Shown piece by piece: positions 20,437-30,263 of a stretch of 64,000 bases of DNA. Positions within the stretch are counted from its first letter, which is position 1, and each line of letters starts with the position of its first letter. The DNA is from Neonectria sp. B-13 (lineage: Eukaryota > Ascomycota > Sordariomycetes > Hypocreales > Nectriaceae). A model generated the notes under the pieces. The model was given only the letters and a program-made list of their open reading frames with translations, was not told the DNA's origin and searched no databases. A program made the position numbers and the translations under genes. The DNA lies in the NCBI GenBank assembly GCA_002682825.1, contig NOKP01000040.1, positions 7,754 through 71,753 on the forward strand, read 5' to 3'.

Positions 20437-21066
20437 TTACAATTGCAACATGAATATTAACCCGGCCCCTGCAGCAGCTATGATGGACACAGCCATCTTC
20501 CCAGCGCCACCGGTAGCGGAGTCAGTGGACGACGACGCACCACTCGTGGAAGTAGATTCAGAAGCCCCAGTCGTGGCTGGCTTTGTTGCCTCGACCTGAA
20601 TGCCTGAGACTATGGCCGTGGCCGAGGCCACGTACGAAGTGGATGTGAAAGAGCATTGCGACATGATCTTATCGACATCTATTGCTTGACTGTTAGCGAT
20701 CTACATGTAGCCATACTCGAACGTGCTATTTTAGGAGTCCATACCTTCTGTCGACTGGCTATTTTGGGACATGCAGCTCGCGCAGAGCGCCATCACAGCA
20801 GCAACGTCGAAGCTAGTATTCGTACAAATACAGTTTGCCTCGATAGCCTCTTCATCAGACTCGTCGCTTTCGCGGAGGCGCAATTTCCTTCTTTTGTCAT
20901 TATCGTTGTCGGTTTCGTTGGGGTCGATATCGCATGTATTGGTAAGATCGACAATGGGCTGGCAGATAGTTGTGCATGCTAATGGTACATCGTCTGCACG
21001 GAGCTCTTCTGCCAAGGCAGCAGGAATGACTGCAGCCAGGCCAGCGAGAAAAAATGTGGGATGCAT
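20437..21066 (-). CDS. secreted, probably GPI-anchored Cys-rich protein (two exons)
   Basis: Exon 1 is 21066-20745 and exon 2 is 20678-20437, 187 aa. The 66-bp intron has GTATGG, GCTAAC and AATAG. The N-terminus MHPTFFLAGLAAVIPAALAE is a clear signal peptide. The mature part has eight cysteines in short pairs (LACTTICQPIVDLTNTCDID; NCICTNTSFDVAAVMALCAS; CMSQ; MSQCSF), reminiscent of fungal Cys-rich surface proteins but not a canonical CFEM spacing. A Ser/Thr-rich stalk (ESTSTSGASSSTDSATGG) and a hydrophobic C-terminus (MAVSIIAAAGAGLIFMLQL) fit GPI anchoring. An acidic/basic insert (DNDNDKRRKLRLRESDESDE) separates the first Cys groups. A cell-wall or adhesion role is inferred from architecture only. 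Confidence 0.7.
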
Positions 21067-22457
21067 TGGGAAAAGAATATGGTGGAGTGTTGATAAGACT
21101 CGGACTGTTGATTGATCTGAGTTGATTGTGATATCGAGGGTACCAACTCGAGAGAAACTACATCCTTTTATACTCAACCCAACATGTATGAAAGTTAACA
21201 ACCCTTGGGACATGCCACCGTTCGAAAATCCCAACTAGCCAATAGTAACCAGCATAAATCGTATTACTAGTTGACAAGGGCCCCTGCCTTATCGGTAATG
21301 TTTGAGCTATTTCAAGGCTTGAAACGATACAACGTCTAAAAATACCCAAAGTCAACTGTGGTCGCACAGAGGATAGATAGTAGGAGCTACCAATTGTCGT
21401 CGAGGCATGAGCCAGCCACTACACCATTCTATTCCATCATCCCCTGACGTTTGAGATAGTGTATCATGAGCCTCCTCGCTGAAAGAGTGCTAGAGCGTCG
21501 GAGCCCCCGATCCTTTTTTCTTTTTCTTTTTCAGCTGCGCTAGCACAAGCCTTTCACTACGTTGACGAATTCTAAAACGTATCGCTTGAGCTAGTCAAGT
21601 GCCGAAACGATGGCGCTCAGACTACCCAACAGCTTAGTCAAGCTAACAAAGGGGTAGTACTCGTCGCACCGTCGTTTGACCCCGCGAAACATCCAGGACA
21701 TCAAACAACTAATCCTAACCGAGGTAGCATTGCCGCCAACAGAGCGGCTAATCGCTCAGGACATCTCGAATTCGGTGCTCTACTACTACATAGTCGCCGT
21801 AGAGGAAAGGTTGGAACTTCTTAATGAGGCAACAATCGAAGAACTATAATCTCAGAACTGGTCAGGAGGCAACAAAAACAGCCAAGGGTCCTGGTAGAAG
21901 CTTCAGGCGACTGCAACATGAGGCTATCGCAGCATTGACTAGCCTTATCCATGCTAGAGTGAACTTCAAAGCCGTAAGGACATTCCGCTGTGCCAGCTCT
22001 CAACGCCTCAAGCACCTCTGCTAGATTCAGCTAACCACTTTTAGTAGTTGTACTCTAATTTTTCTACCTCCAAAGTTGCACTGCGGCCGAGGGTGTTACA
22101 GTAGACGGACTCGCAAGGCTTGAGTCACTAGAAGCACCTCCCAGATACAAGCCCTTCGACGCTGGAGTAACAAGTTGCTAGAAGAGGCAGGGACTACGGT
22201 ATGCTTAGCTAAGGATAATCTAGATCGATACAAGGCCGTTCCATGAATGTGCTTGGATCCTGCCAGAATGACGCAGCGCCACGCGGCCCACGCCGCGCCG
22301 CGATATCCTCGCTTCTTCACTGCTGTTGAGTAATAATAAGCTTGAGAATCCGTTCCGTCCGGGTTGTTCTCGTTCTCAACTCGCTCCTACCGGTAACATG
22401 TTCTTTTTTCCTCGTAGTATCTCCCTGGACTTGTAATACCCCTCTCGTGCCGCTCAG
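21067..22457. other. intergenic, possible decayed element
   Basis: No gene is supported. 21480-22030 reads like decayed coding sequence with frequent stops, but I could not match it to a family. A pyrimidine tract lies at 21510-21535. Confidence 0.35.
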
Positions 22458-24940
22458 TTATCCGTCCAGATCTATCGGGCCCGCGGCCACAGAACCAACC
22501 CCCGGGTCTCTCATGCAGTAGTCGAAATTTCCATCCGCATTGTTGCCCCAGTACTTAGGAAACTTGATTTCTGGACCAACGCCACCCAAAACGGTGTACG
22601 TGAGGAGAAATACAAGAATCTGCGTGCCGCCGTCGAGCGCGGCCGCCAAGACATAGTTGTACTTTATGAACCAGTCTGGCTTCCATCGACGGAGCCAGAA
22701 TTGGCTCGCGAAGCCGATGGCAAAGTACGAAAGCATGGAGGACGAGATCCCAACGCTGAGAATCCCCGCGTAGGCGAGGATAATGGGTGTGTTAATCTTG
22801 GAGAAGCCGATTCTCGGATATGCCCGATGAAGTGTATGGAAGATGAGCGGCGGGAGGAAGCCGAGGAGCAGACCGATAGGTACGAGTCCATAGCGAGAGC
22901 CTGGGGAGAACATTTCCTTGGCTAGAGCTCCCCATGCGATTGCCTAAGCGATTAGTTTCAGTCCATGATAAGCAACAGGGGTGGGTGACGTACTTGGGAA
23001 TTGAACTGCTGAATGTTTTGACCGGACCAGATATTAGTACCCTGGATGGACAAGAGAATGTCTCTCTGGTTGGTGGTGATTTCGACCATCATGATATAAT
23101 TAACAACAGCGCCAACCAGAGTACCAACGACCTGGGCGCAGAACGTCGCTTTCGGCGGGAGCTTTGCGTACTGCCCAAACTTCAAGTCCTGCACCATACT
23201 GATGCCCTGAATGACCGAGTTGTACCCAAAGAGGGTAAAGTACATGTTTGCAAGCGGCTGGCCGGGATGGAGGTAACCCCCAATCATCTGCACGATCGGC
23301 TGCACGTTCCCCTGGTATCCCGTAAGTGCGACCTGCGCGCCGAAAAAGAGGATAAAGGTTCCAGCCACACCGAGGCTGGTGAAGAACCCGTACCAGGGAA
23401 GAGTCGACTTTGCTGCGTATATGGCAACGACACCCATGATGACGGATAGAATGAGAATACAGGCGTACCACCAGCTAGGGCATTCAGGATATGCCAGCAT
23501 TAGTTGGTAATGGGGATCCTTTTCCTCATCGATATCTCGGCTGCTGTTGTCTTGAGATTGCCAGAATCTCAGGTTCCATGACCGTGGCGAGAGCAGCTGC
23601 CGAAGGCTGCTGGGCGAGATGAACGAGTACCCAGTCTTGAGATCATCCCAGTTCCAGAGCAGGAGATGACTAACGGTTGCAGTGACAGCAAGGTTGGTCG
23701 TAAAGAGGAACATGGCATAAGTCCCCGCAAAGAAAGGAATGCCCTCGGTTTCCAGTGCAGACGGTAGCAGCACATTTTCGTCATTGAGGATTTCCGTTTG
23801 GTTATACACGACGTAGTTGGAACTCGTCGAATTTTGAGAGAACAGCAGCTGGGAGAGGAATGGAAAGTCTCGAGCTTGCCATACATTCCCGTAGTAGACG
23901 CCGAGGAACAGGAAGATGCAGATGATATACCCAGCCAGGCTGTTTGTCAAGGTCGCGAGCGGCATCCACAACGGCTTGCTGGAGATAAACTGCCAATCCA
24001 ACCCTAGCGACAGCACTCCAAGTCCTTCGTTGCCGTTAGATCCGCCAAAGATGTTGGTGAAGACCATACTATCCTGCTTCGCCAAGCAAAAGACGCTGAC
24101 ACCGGTCAGAATTGGCATGACGTACTCGGGTAGGACCTCCCAGACGAAGGCGGCAATGAGGATCCACCAAAAGAAGCGGAGGCGGTTCCTTGTTTCCCTG
24201 CGGTCGCGATGGAGTGTCTCCAGCAAGGTGTTCATCGGCAGGAGGCTGGGCCATACCATCTTGGTGGGATACACTAAGACTCGGCGCAGTAGTCCGGCAA
24301 AGCCATACCCGACACACTGCGAGGAGACAACGAGCAGGATGGAGATGAAGGCGTTTGGCGCTCTGTCGTAGAACAGCCTCTGGACGGCAATGACCTCGAC
24401 GGCTAGGGCAGTCTGGGCCCCCGACGAGGCGATTACGACCATGGCTGCGTGTTCCTTCATATTGAACGGGTGAGGATTGAACCACCGCCCGATGAAACCT
24501 GTTTTCGGAATAACCCACTCCAGGAAGGTGCCGAAAATGTAGCTCAAGAGGGCGAGGAAGATGTTGGACACGTCCAGTGTGACGGGGCGAAAGAAGTAGA
24601 TCGTCTCCATAATGGCACCGAAGATGCCCAGGCCAATACCTACGAAAATTAATATCAGTAACGCCGCCGACGATTTGGGAGTGGACTCACCGATGAACCA
24701 CATCCGGAAGGTCCATGGATTGAGCGAAGGGTCGTCGTCGGCATGGATCACCTTTGTCACCAAGTCTTTCTCGCCTTCGATCCTGTCTGGCCCGTTGGAC
24801 CACATGGACCCATCGTCCGAGAGGCTTTCGGCTTCAATAGAAGCCTGGACTTTTTCAGAGGAGTCGTGAGAAATGCCTAGTCGAGTCAAGGTGGTTCGAA
24901 AGATGCCGGGTTTGGCTGGAGGCATCCGGAGAGAGGCCAT
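22458..24940 (-). CDS. OPT-family oligopeptide transporter (three exons)
   Basis: Exons 24940-24691, 24639-22994 and 22943-22458, 793 aa. Intron 1 (51 bp, GTGAGT...CGTAG) is in frame without a stop, so an ORF reads through it; removing it gives RMWFIGIGLGIFGAIMETIY, the OPT first-helix block. Intron 2 (50 bp, GTACGT...CTAATC...CTTAG) joins NSQ to AIAWGALAKEMFSPGSRYG. About 14-16 hydrophobic segments are visible. OPT landmarks include NPHPFNMKEHAAMVVIASSG, PIVQMIGGYLHPGQPLANMY, FSPGSRYGLVPIGLLLGF and ALDGGTQILVFLLTY near the end. OPT proteins are proton-coupled plasma-membrane importers of tetra/pentapeptides and related compounds. The N-terminal 75 aa are cytosolic and charged. Transcribed divergently from the exchanger gene at 25549. 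The specific substrate is unknown. Confidence 0.9.
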
Positions 24941-25548
24941 CTGCTCGACTTGGACTGCGTTTGGGGGGGAAATTTATAAAATAAACAGCGCCGGCGCTGA
25001 ACTGAAGAGATACGGGAAGAAAAGGACAATATAGATTGACTGCTGGCAGCGAGTCAGGGTATTAGTTGTTCAACAACCGCACTGCGTCTTAAAGGAGGCC
25101 CAAGCAGACTGCTCCAGGTCATCATTCTCTCTATAATGATAAACCCAATGTGAGAGTTCATAGCGATATCTATTAATAGAAGGTGTACGTCTTCAGTCTG
25201 AATCTGCTGCACGCAAACAGAGAAAGCCGTCCCCGAAGTGCATCAGGTTTGTTTCCACACAAATACCCCGCGATAGATATGGTTAACGGCAACTCAACTG
25301 TTGAAACGGCCCGGCGTTTTACCAAACGCAACGCAACCCCCCCTAGCTCCCCCACCCCAGCCGCCGCTAGCCAACCCCACCCGTCCTGTCTCGTCCAACG
25401 CGTCAACCACGACGGTCAAGACTCGCGCTCTGCTCGAAGAAACATTTAAAAGCGGTTCCCAGTTTAACATTCGGCACACTTCACCTCAAACCGCCTTCTT
25501 AGCCGTCTTCATTCATCGTTATCCTGATACCCATCCCCATCCTCTACC
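24941..25548. other. divergent promoter region between OPT and exchanger genes
   Basis: About 600 bp between two divergent starts. A CCCCTAGCTCCCCCACCCC-like C-rich tract (25337-25360) lies on the exchanger side and ATTTATAAAATAAAC (24971-24985) on the OPT side. No individual site can be assigned to a known factor. Confidence 0.35.
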
Positions 25549-26790
25549 ATGGCAGACGCTGACGTGATTGTTTTCAACGTTGCCACATTCCTGGCGGCCC
25601 TGTTCCTCCTCGAGTTTGGGGCCGATAAATTCATCGATCACACGGCTGTAGTTGCGCGTCGTACGGGGCTTCCTGAGACCGTCGTTGGGCTCCTCACAGC
25701 CGGCGGGGAGTGGGAAGAGGTAAGCGTTCAGCGTACTTTATTGCGGACTGCCGCTAATGCAACGTAGCTGGTGGTTGTTGTCGCGTCCCTGGCGCGGGGC
25801 CGCTCATCCCTAGCCATGGGCAACGTGATCGGCGCCGCCATCTCCAATATATTGGGCGCCTTCTCGCTCGGCCTGCTATCCTTTGAGACGGGGAGGGCGG
25901 CCCAATTTGACAGGAGCGCGCGGATATACTCGCTCGTGCTACTCGTTCTGACGACCTTCGTCATACCAATTCTCTATTTTCCAACGCATGTCATCTGGGA
26001 GGTGTGCGGTCCTGTTCTCATCGCCACGTTTGGAATCTATCTTCTGCTCGTAGGCCTGGCCATTGGCCGAGGGGTCCTTACGGCACCCGAAGATTCCGAC
26101 AGTGATAGCGACAGTGATAGCGACAGCGACAGCGACGCAGAGAGTGACGCTGACAACGATCGCCACAGCAGTTCTGATGCAAGAATTGCCGTGAGCAGAG
26201 CGGAGGCTTCAGAGACAGATCCGCTCATCAACCCTCGCGTGCCAAAGGTGAGAGCCGCTAGCCCAGGCCACCACCCAGAAGCCACACCTCAACCTGTTCC
26301 GTCGCGGCGCCGCAGACGCCACACTCTCGGGTATCATGGCCTCTACCTACTATTCGGATTCATCGCCATCTGTCTCGCCGGCTACATCCTCTCCCAAGCA
26401 GCGGCAAATATCACGGACCAGTTTGGCATCTCGGACGTTCTATTCGGCGTTGTCATCCTCGCCATCGCCACCACGCTGCCTGAGAAATTCATCGCTGTCA
26501 TGAGCGGCTACCGCGGCCACCGCGGCATTCTCGTCGCGAATTGCGTCGGCAGCAACATCTTCCTTCTGTCGCTGTGTGTTGGCATTATCATGGTTGACAC
26601 TACGGGTGCTCTGGATGGAGGCAACGTGACGATGCCAGAACTGGTGGCTCTTTGGGGGTCGACGCTAGGTTTAACCCTGACAGTCTGGTTTGGAGCCAGG
26701 TTTTGCCGCTGGATTGGCGTGGCTATGTTGGTTGGCTATGTTGTTTTCATTGTGCTCGAGGTCACAGTTATCCACCGTGTGGCGAATTAG
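25549..26790 (+). CDS. sodium/calcium exchanger-like membrane protein (two exons)
   Basis: Exon 1 is 25549-25719 and exon 2 is 25768-26790, 397 aa. The 48-bp intron has GTAAGC, CGCTAAT and CGTAG. Two halves of about five helices each carry the exchanger alpha repeats. The first is TGLPETVVGLLTAGGEWEE joined to LVVVVASLARGRSSLAMGN, then VIGAAISNILGAF. The second is GVVILAIATTLPEKFIAVMS, then GILVANCVGSNIFLLSL. Alpha-2 keeps an ATTLPE version of the GTSLPE ion-binding motif, while alpha-1 has GGEWEE there. Between the halves is a cytosolic loop with a (Ser-Asp)n run and Arg-rich basic patch. Likely a cation/H+ or Na+/Ca2+ antiporter of an internal membrane or plasma membrane; ion and direction unknown. 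Confidence 0.85.
26093..26160 (+). repeat. Ser-Asp coding microsatellite in the exchanger loop
   Basis: GATAGCGACAGT-type hexamer repeats keep the frame and encode an alternating Ser-Asp tract of about 20 residues. Such acidic loops can bind Ca2+; here the length is set by a slippage-prone repeat. Confidence 0.8.
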
Positions 26791-27604
26791 ATGAGGTGTT
26801 GCTTTCGCATGAGGACGCGGCCGTGACTTGAACATCCCCCGCCCAAGACACTGTGCTCCTTTCAGGGTACTCAAGCTAGCAGCCACTCCGAGCCCCTCCA
26901 TAGTGATAAGACATTCGAAACGAGTGATTTTGCTTCAGTGTAATGTGGAAGTTCGCTATCTTTACCCACGCCATGGCAGATGAGGGGTTAGCCAACGAGG
27001 CTACAGGCTGCCGGCTGCCTGCATTTCTCGGCCCTCATTGGGCCAGAACATCTGCCACCTCATAGTTTTGGAAGCTGTCTATATCACCTAAAAACCTTGT
27101 GGTTAGAAATGAAACAAATTACGTGCATCTGAGACAGTCAGTCCCTATCGCAGCTAATGCGTTGGTGGATTCTATTGACCACCTCTGCTAATGTTTATGG
27201 AGTTTGAACCTGGCCCTGGGTGTACAGTACTTGTCTATTTCCCACCGCCGTTGGGACGAAAAGATCTACCATTAGCTCTTGTTATGGGGCCCTACTTCAG
27301 GGACAGTCCCAGGGGACCTAAGTTGGGTCGCGACAACAACGTTCCAAACTTCCAGCCCTCATAGTTGCCATAGTCCTTGTTTCGGGCCTTGTTGGGCCTT
27401 TGAGATGCAGGTAGCTCTAGAGTCATGTCTCAAGCAGCATTCATAAGCTGACAAATGTCCTTAGATAACAATTTCAGCTTAGAAACCATAAACATAATTC
27501 ATATAGCTTCTGAGTCAACATCCGAACACGTTCGAGTACACACCTGCTCGCAACACAGAAAGTGACAAGATGAACACGATATGTCACCGATGATGAGATT
27601 AGCC
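26791..27604. other. intergenic, no supported gene
   Basis: No ORF with a recognisable domain and no clear repeat. Ends at the dispersed repeat copy B. Confidence 0.4.
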
Positions 27605-28025
27605 CTTGCGCAGTGTCTCAAACCCCCAAAAGGCAAAAAAATGGTCACACGCAGACGCCACCAGCGCCTGTAGTCACCTGCCAAGAGTCTCCCAACCGCC
27701 TATAAAGCTCCCTTCTTTCCTCCTTTCCCTTCAAACAGACACCTGCAAGGACGCCCACAACTGACTAACTATGATCCCAAGGCCATTAGGTGATATGATA
27801 CCTACCCAGGGCTTCGTCGCCACCTACCTGGAAGACAGTGCTTGTCAGCATCGTCGTTCTTTTTTTTTTCACAGGACAAGTGCTTGTGTCAGGCTCTTCA
27901 TTTCACAAGGCAAGTGCCTTACTTCTCAGGCTTGTTCCGAAAGGCATTGGCGGGTCCCGTAGGGGGCCGGTCTCCTGTGCTTCTCAGGCTCGTTCCGAAA
28001 GGCATTGGCGGACCCCGTAGGGGAC
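27605..28025. repeat. dispersed repeat, copy B, interrupted by hAT
   Basis: Same block order as 19610-20115. The TTCCGAAAGGCATTGGCGG...GTAGGGG block occurs twice in tandem here (27935-27970 and 27988-28025). The second copy breaks off at GTAGGGGAC exactly where a hAT-like terminus CAGGGTTGCAAAC starts (28026); the other copies continue CGGTCTCC. Confidence 0.7.
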
Positions 28026-29706
28026 CAGGGTTGCAAACAAATAAATCAAATCCAAATCTATCCAAATCAAATCAAATTTATCCAAATCAAATCAAATCAA
28101 ATCGAGTCGAAATTTATCCAAATCAAATCAAATCAGGAGGTCCGGATTTATTTGGATATTTGAATTCATTTGGATACAGCGTTGTCCAATCAGCGCTCGT
28201 GTTGCAGGGACTGTCAGCCCCACTTCTGTCTGGGGATCCTGCCCAGTTTGGTAAACAGTTCGCATCTCGCAATTTACCTGCCATGGCTGTTTGGGGTGAT
28301 TGCCCGTTGCAAATCAAAGGTGCTTGTACCCCTCGAATTATAGCCTGCTGAACTTCGCCACCTCAACTATCCCCAACAATCCTGCTCCATATGGCTCAGT
28401 CTACAAATGTCGATTGCACAGCAATGATGCCTCCGAGATCTCCTTCGACCACTCCCAGTGACCTCGACGCCCCCACCCGCTTCGATCCATCCGATACCAA
28501 CAGAGAGGTAACTGTAGACACTTCCTCCTCAGTCGAATACACTGGTTATGAAGGCATCGATTGGAATCGCCTTTCAGGGTATTGCATCCGCAAACACAGA
28601 AGAAGGCAGCGGACGGGCTGGGTATGGGAGTATGGATTCGATATCGAGAAAGACGGTTCTGGTCGCCGATTCTGGCTCTGCAAAGAGTGTCACCGGAAGA
28701 AGGCATCCATCACTCATATGTGCGATGCTGCATCTACGAGCCAAGCAAACGGTCATATGGAAGATGTCCACCGCATCAATCGAGACGGGCCCATGTCGCC
28801 GCAGAGGAAGAAACAACGCACCCTCTTCGACATGGTTGATCTGGACTCTCATCGACCGAAGGACCAAGCTGTAATGAACGCCTTTATAGCGTCATTCGAT
28901 CCTGTTCGCTTTCAACATTTGCTTATACGCTGGGTGGCCTGCGACAACGTCCCATTTAATAAGCTTGAGAGTCCGTACTTCCGCGAGCTCATGGGGTACG
29001 CAAACAGCGCTATTATTGAGTCAGGAAGTCTCCCTACCCACAGCACAATCCGTGAATGGATTGTACGGTCCTTCAATCGTCACAAAGGCGTCATGACTGA
29101 GCTACTTGGTCGCTCACTTAGCCGCGTTAATATCTCCTTTGATGCGTGGTCCTCTCGCAAGTTTACCTCCCTTCTCGGCCTTACCGTGCACTTTCTTGAC
29201 GACGAAGGGAAGTTCCGTACATTCCTTCTAGGCTTGCCACAAATCGAGGGACGTCACAGTGGCGAGAACCTTGCAGATCGTGTTAGTGAAATAATTCACG
29301 AATATGGGTTTGAGGATCGCATTGGGTACTTCGTCACAGACAATGCGGAGAGCAACGACACGTGTCTCGAAGACCTAGGCATTGAGTTTGGTTTCAACAA
29401 GCAGCACCGGCGGCTTCGTTGCTGTGGGCACATTATCAACCTCGTCGCCCGATCCATTCTTTTCGGCACGGAAGCCGACGCCTTTGAGGAGGACTGCCAA
29501 GCCGACAAGGAGGTTCAAGATGAGATAAAACTCTGGAGGTCGAAAGGCCCAATTGGCAAGCTGCACAATATTGTTCACTGGGTGCAAAGATCTGGCCAGC
29601 GCATTGAGAAGCTCCACAAGCTTCAGTTGATTGAGAACACTGCCTTGAGCCTTGAAGACAAAACAACCTACAATGTCATCATGGATAACGCTACCCGCTG
29701 GAACTC
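28026..29706 (+). mobile_element. 5' part of a hAT DNA transposon
   Basis: Left end CAGGGTTGCAAACAAATAAA fits hAT terminal inverted repeats (CAGGG start). It is followed by subterminal AAATC/ATCCAAATC repeats (28036-28165) and the transposase start at 28391. The right half, including the other TIR, is missing: homology stops at about 29706. An 8-bp target duplication cannot be checked because the right end is absent; the candidate left target is TAGGGGAC (28018-28025). Confidence 0.7.
28391..29706 (+). pseudogene. hAT transposase, N-terminal two thirds
   Basis: About 440 aa. A BED-type zinc finger occupies residues about 70-125 (WVWEYGFDIE, WLCKECHRKK, then HMEDVH). The catalytic RNase H-like core begins with NISFDAWSSRKFTSLLGLTV (first Asp region), IGYFVTDNAESNDTCLEDLG (second Asp region) and RLRCCGHIINLVARSILFG. 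The frame ends at IMDNATRWNS, just where hAT proteins continue with W....A, and then reads into the 3' end of the oppositely oriented MADS-like gene. The C-terminal hAT dimerisation domain and the catalytic Glu region are absent, so the protein cannot be an active transposase. The remaining frame has no stop, which suggests recent truncation. Confidence 0.85.
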
Positions 29707-29929
29707 ATCTGATCGGAATCCTGACTTTTTCCTCATCCGATAGCGGCAATGCCTTGTCGGTAGACTTGAACTCATACTTTTCGCCCTTACGGCGAATGCA
29801 TATATATACTTCAGCGTCATAAACCTGGTGAATACTAAGACCGTTGTTCTTGAGTGTACTCCATTTCTTCTTGAAGTTCTCATTACTTCGGTCTCTCTTA
29901 ATCACTCGGGTGTTCTTACCGACTGCCAT
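29705..29929 (-). CDS. small MADS (SRF-TF)-like protein, paralogue 2
   Basis: 74 aa from ATG 29929 (MAVGKNTRVIKRDRSNENFK). The core KKKWSTLKNNGLSIHQVYD, AEVYICIRRKGEKYEFKSTD and KALPLSDEEKVR is almost the same as paralogue 1, including the tail (LS-EEEKVRDPIK versus LS-DEEKVRIPIR). The promoter side is also shared. Its stop lies at the hAT truncation point, so the last two or three residues may have been changed by that junction. Interpretation as for paralogue 1: a bare MADS-like DNA-binding domain, partner unknown. Confidence 0.6.
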   Translation of the reverse strand: MAVGKNTRVIKRDRSNENFKKKWSTLKNNGLSIHQVYDAEVYICIRRKGEKYEFKSTDKALPLSDEEKVRIPIR

Positions 29930-29974
29930 TGTAAGGGCGTAAAGAAAAGGTCGGCAAAGTAAAGCTCGTTCTGG

Positions 29975-30050
29975 TCGGGTACAGGATATATATAGCAAGC
30001 CATTTCTGTGTTCACCATTTTGTGTATTCAGGAAGCTGTTTTTCGGCTCC
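29975..30050 (-). promoter_or_regulatory. conserved upstream box and TATA of MADS-like gene 2
   Basis: Minus-strand GGAGCCGAAAAACAGCT (30050-30034) is followed by GAACACAGAAATGGCTTGC and the TATA run CTATATATATCC (about 29995-29984). Both box and spacer words are shared with gene 1. Confidence 0.45.
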
Positions 30051-30263
30051 CTGCGATGATGCTATTATGCCCTTTCCCGGTCGGACCCCGAGTTTGAAGA
30101 GCTCTCTGCCATGCTTGGCCTGGGAAAAGGCCATTTCCCATTCCCCCTTCATTGACTTGCGGTCCCAGGACCGAAGCTGTCCTAGGACTGTGAATATCCC
30201 TAGACCGTGAGCATCGCAGGACCACGTATATGAGGATACATGTAGCAATCCTCCTTCAGCGTC

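Noticed and set aside
22934..24869. Plus-strand ORFs opposite the OPT gene (171, 151 codons)
   Set aside because: Shadows of the transporter; charged, low-complexity, no domain.
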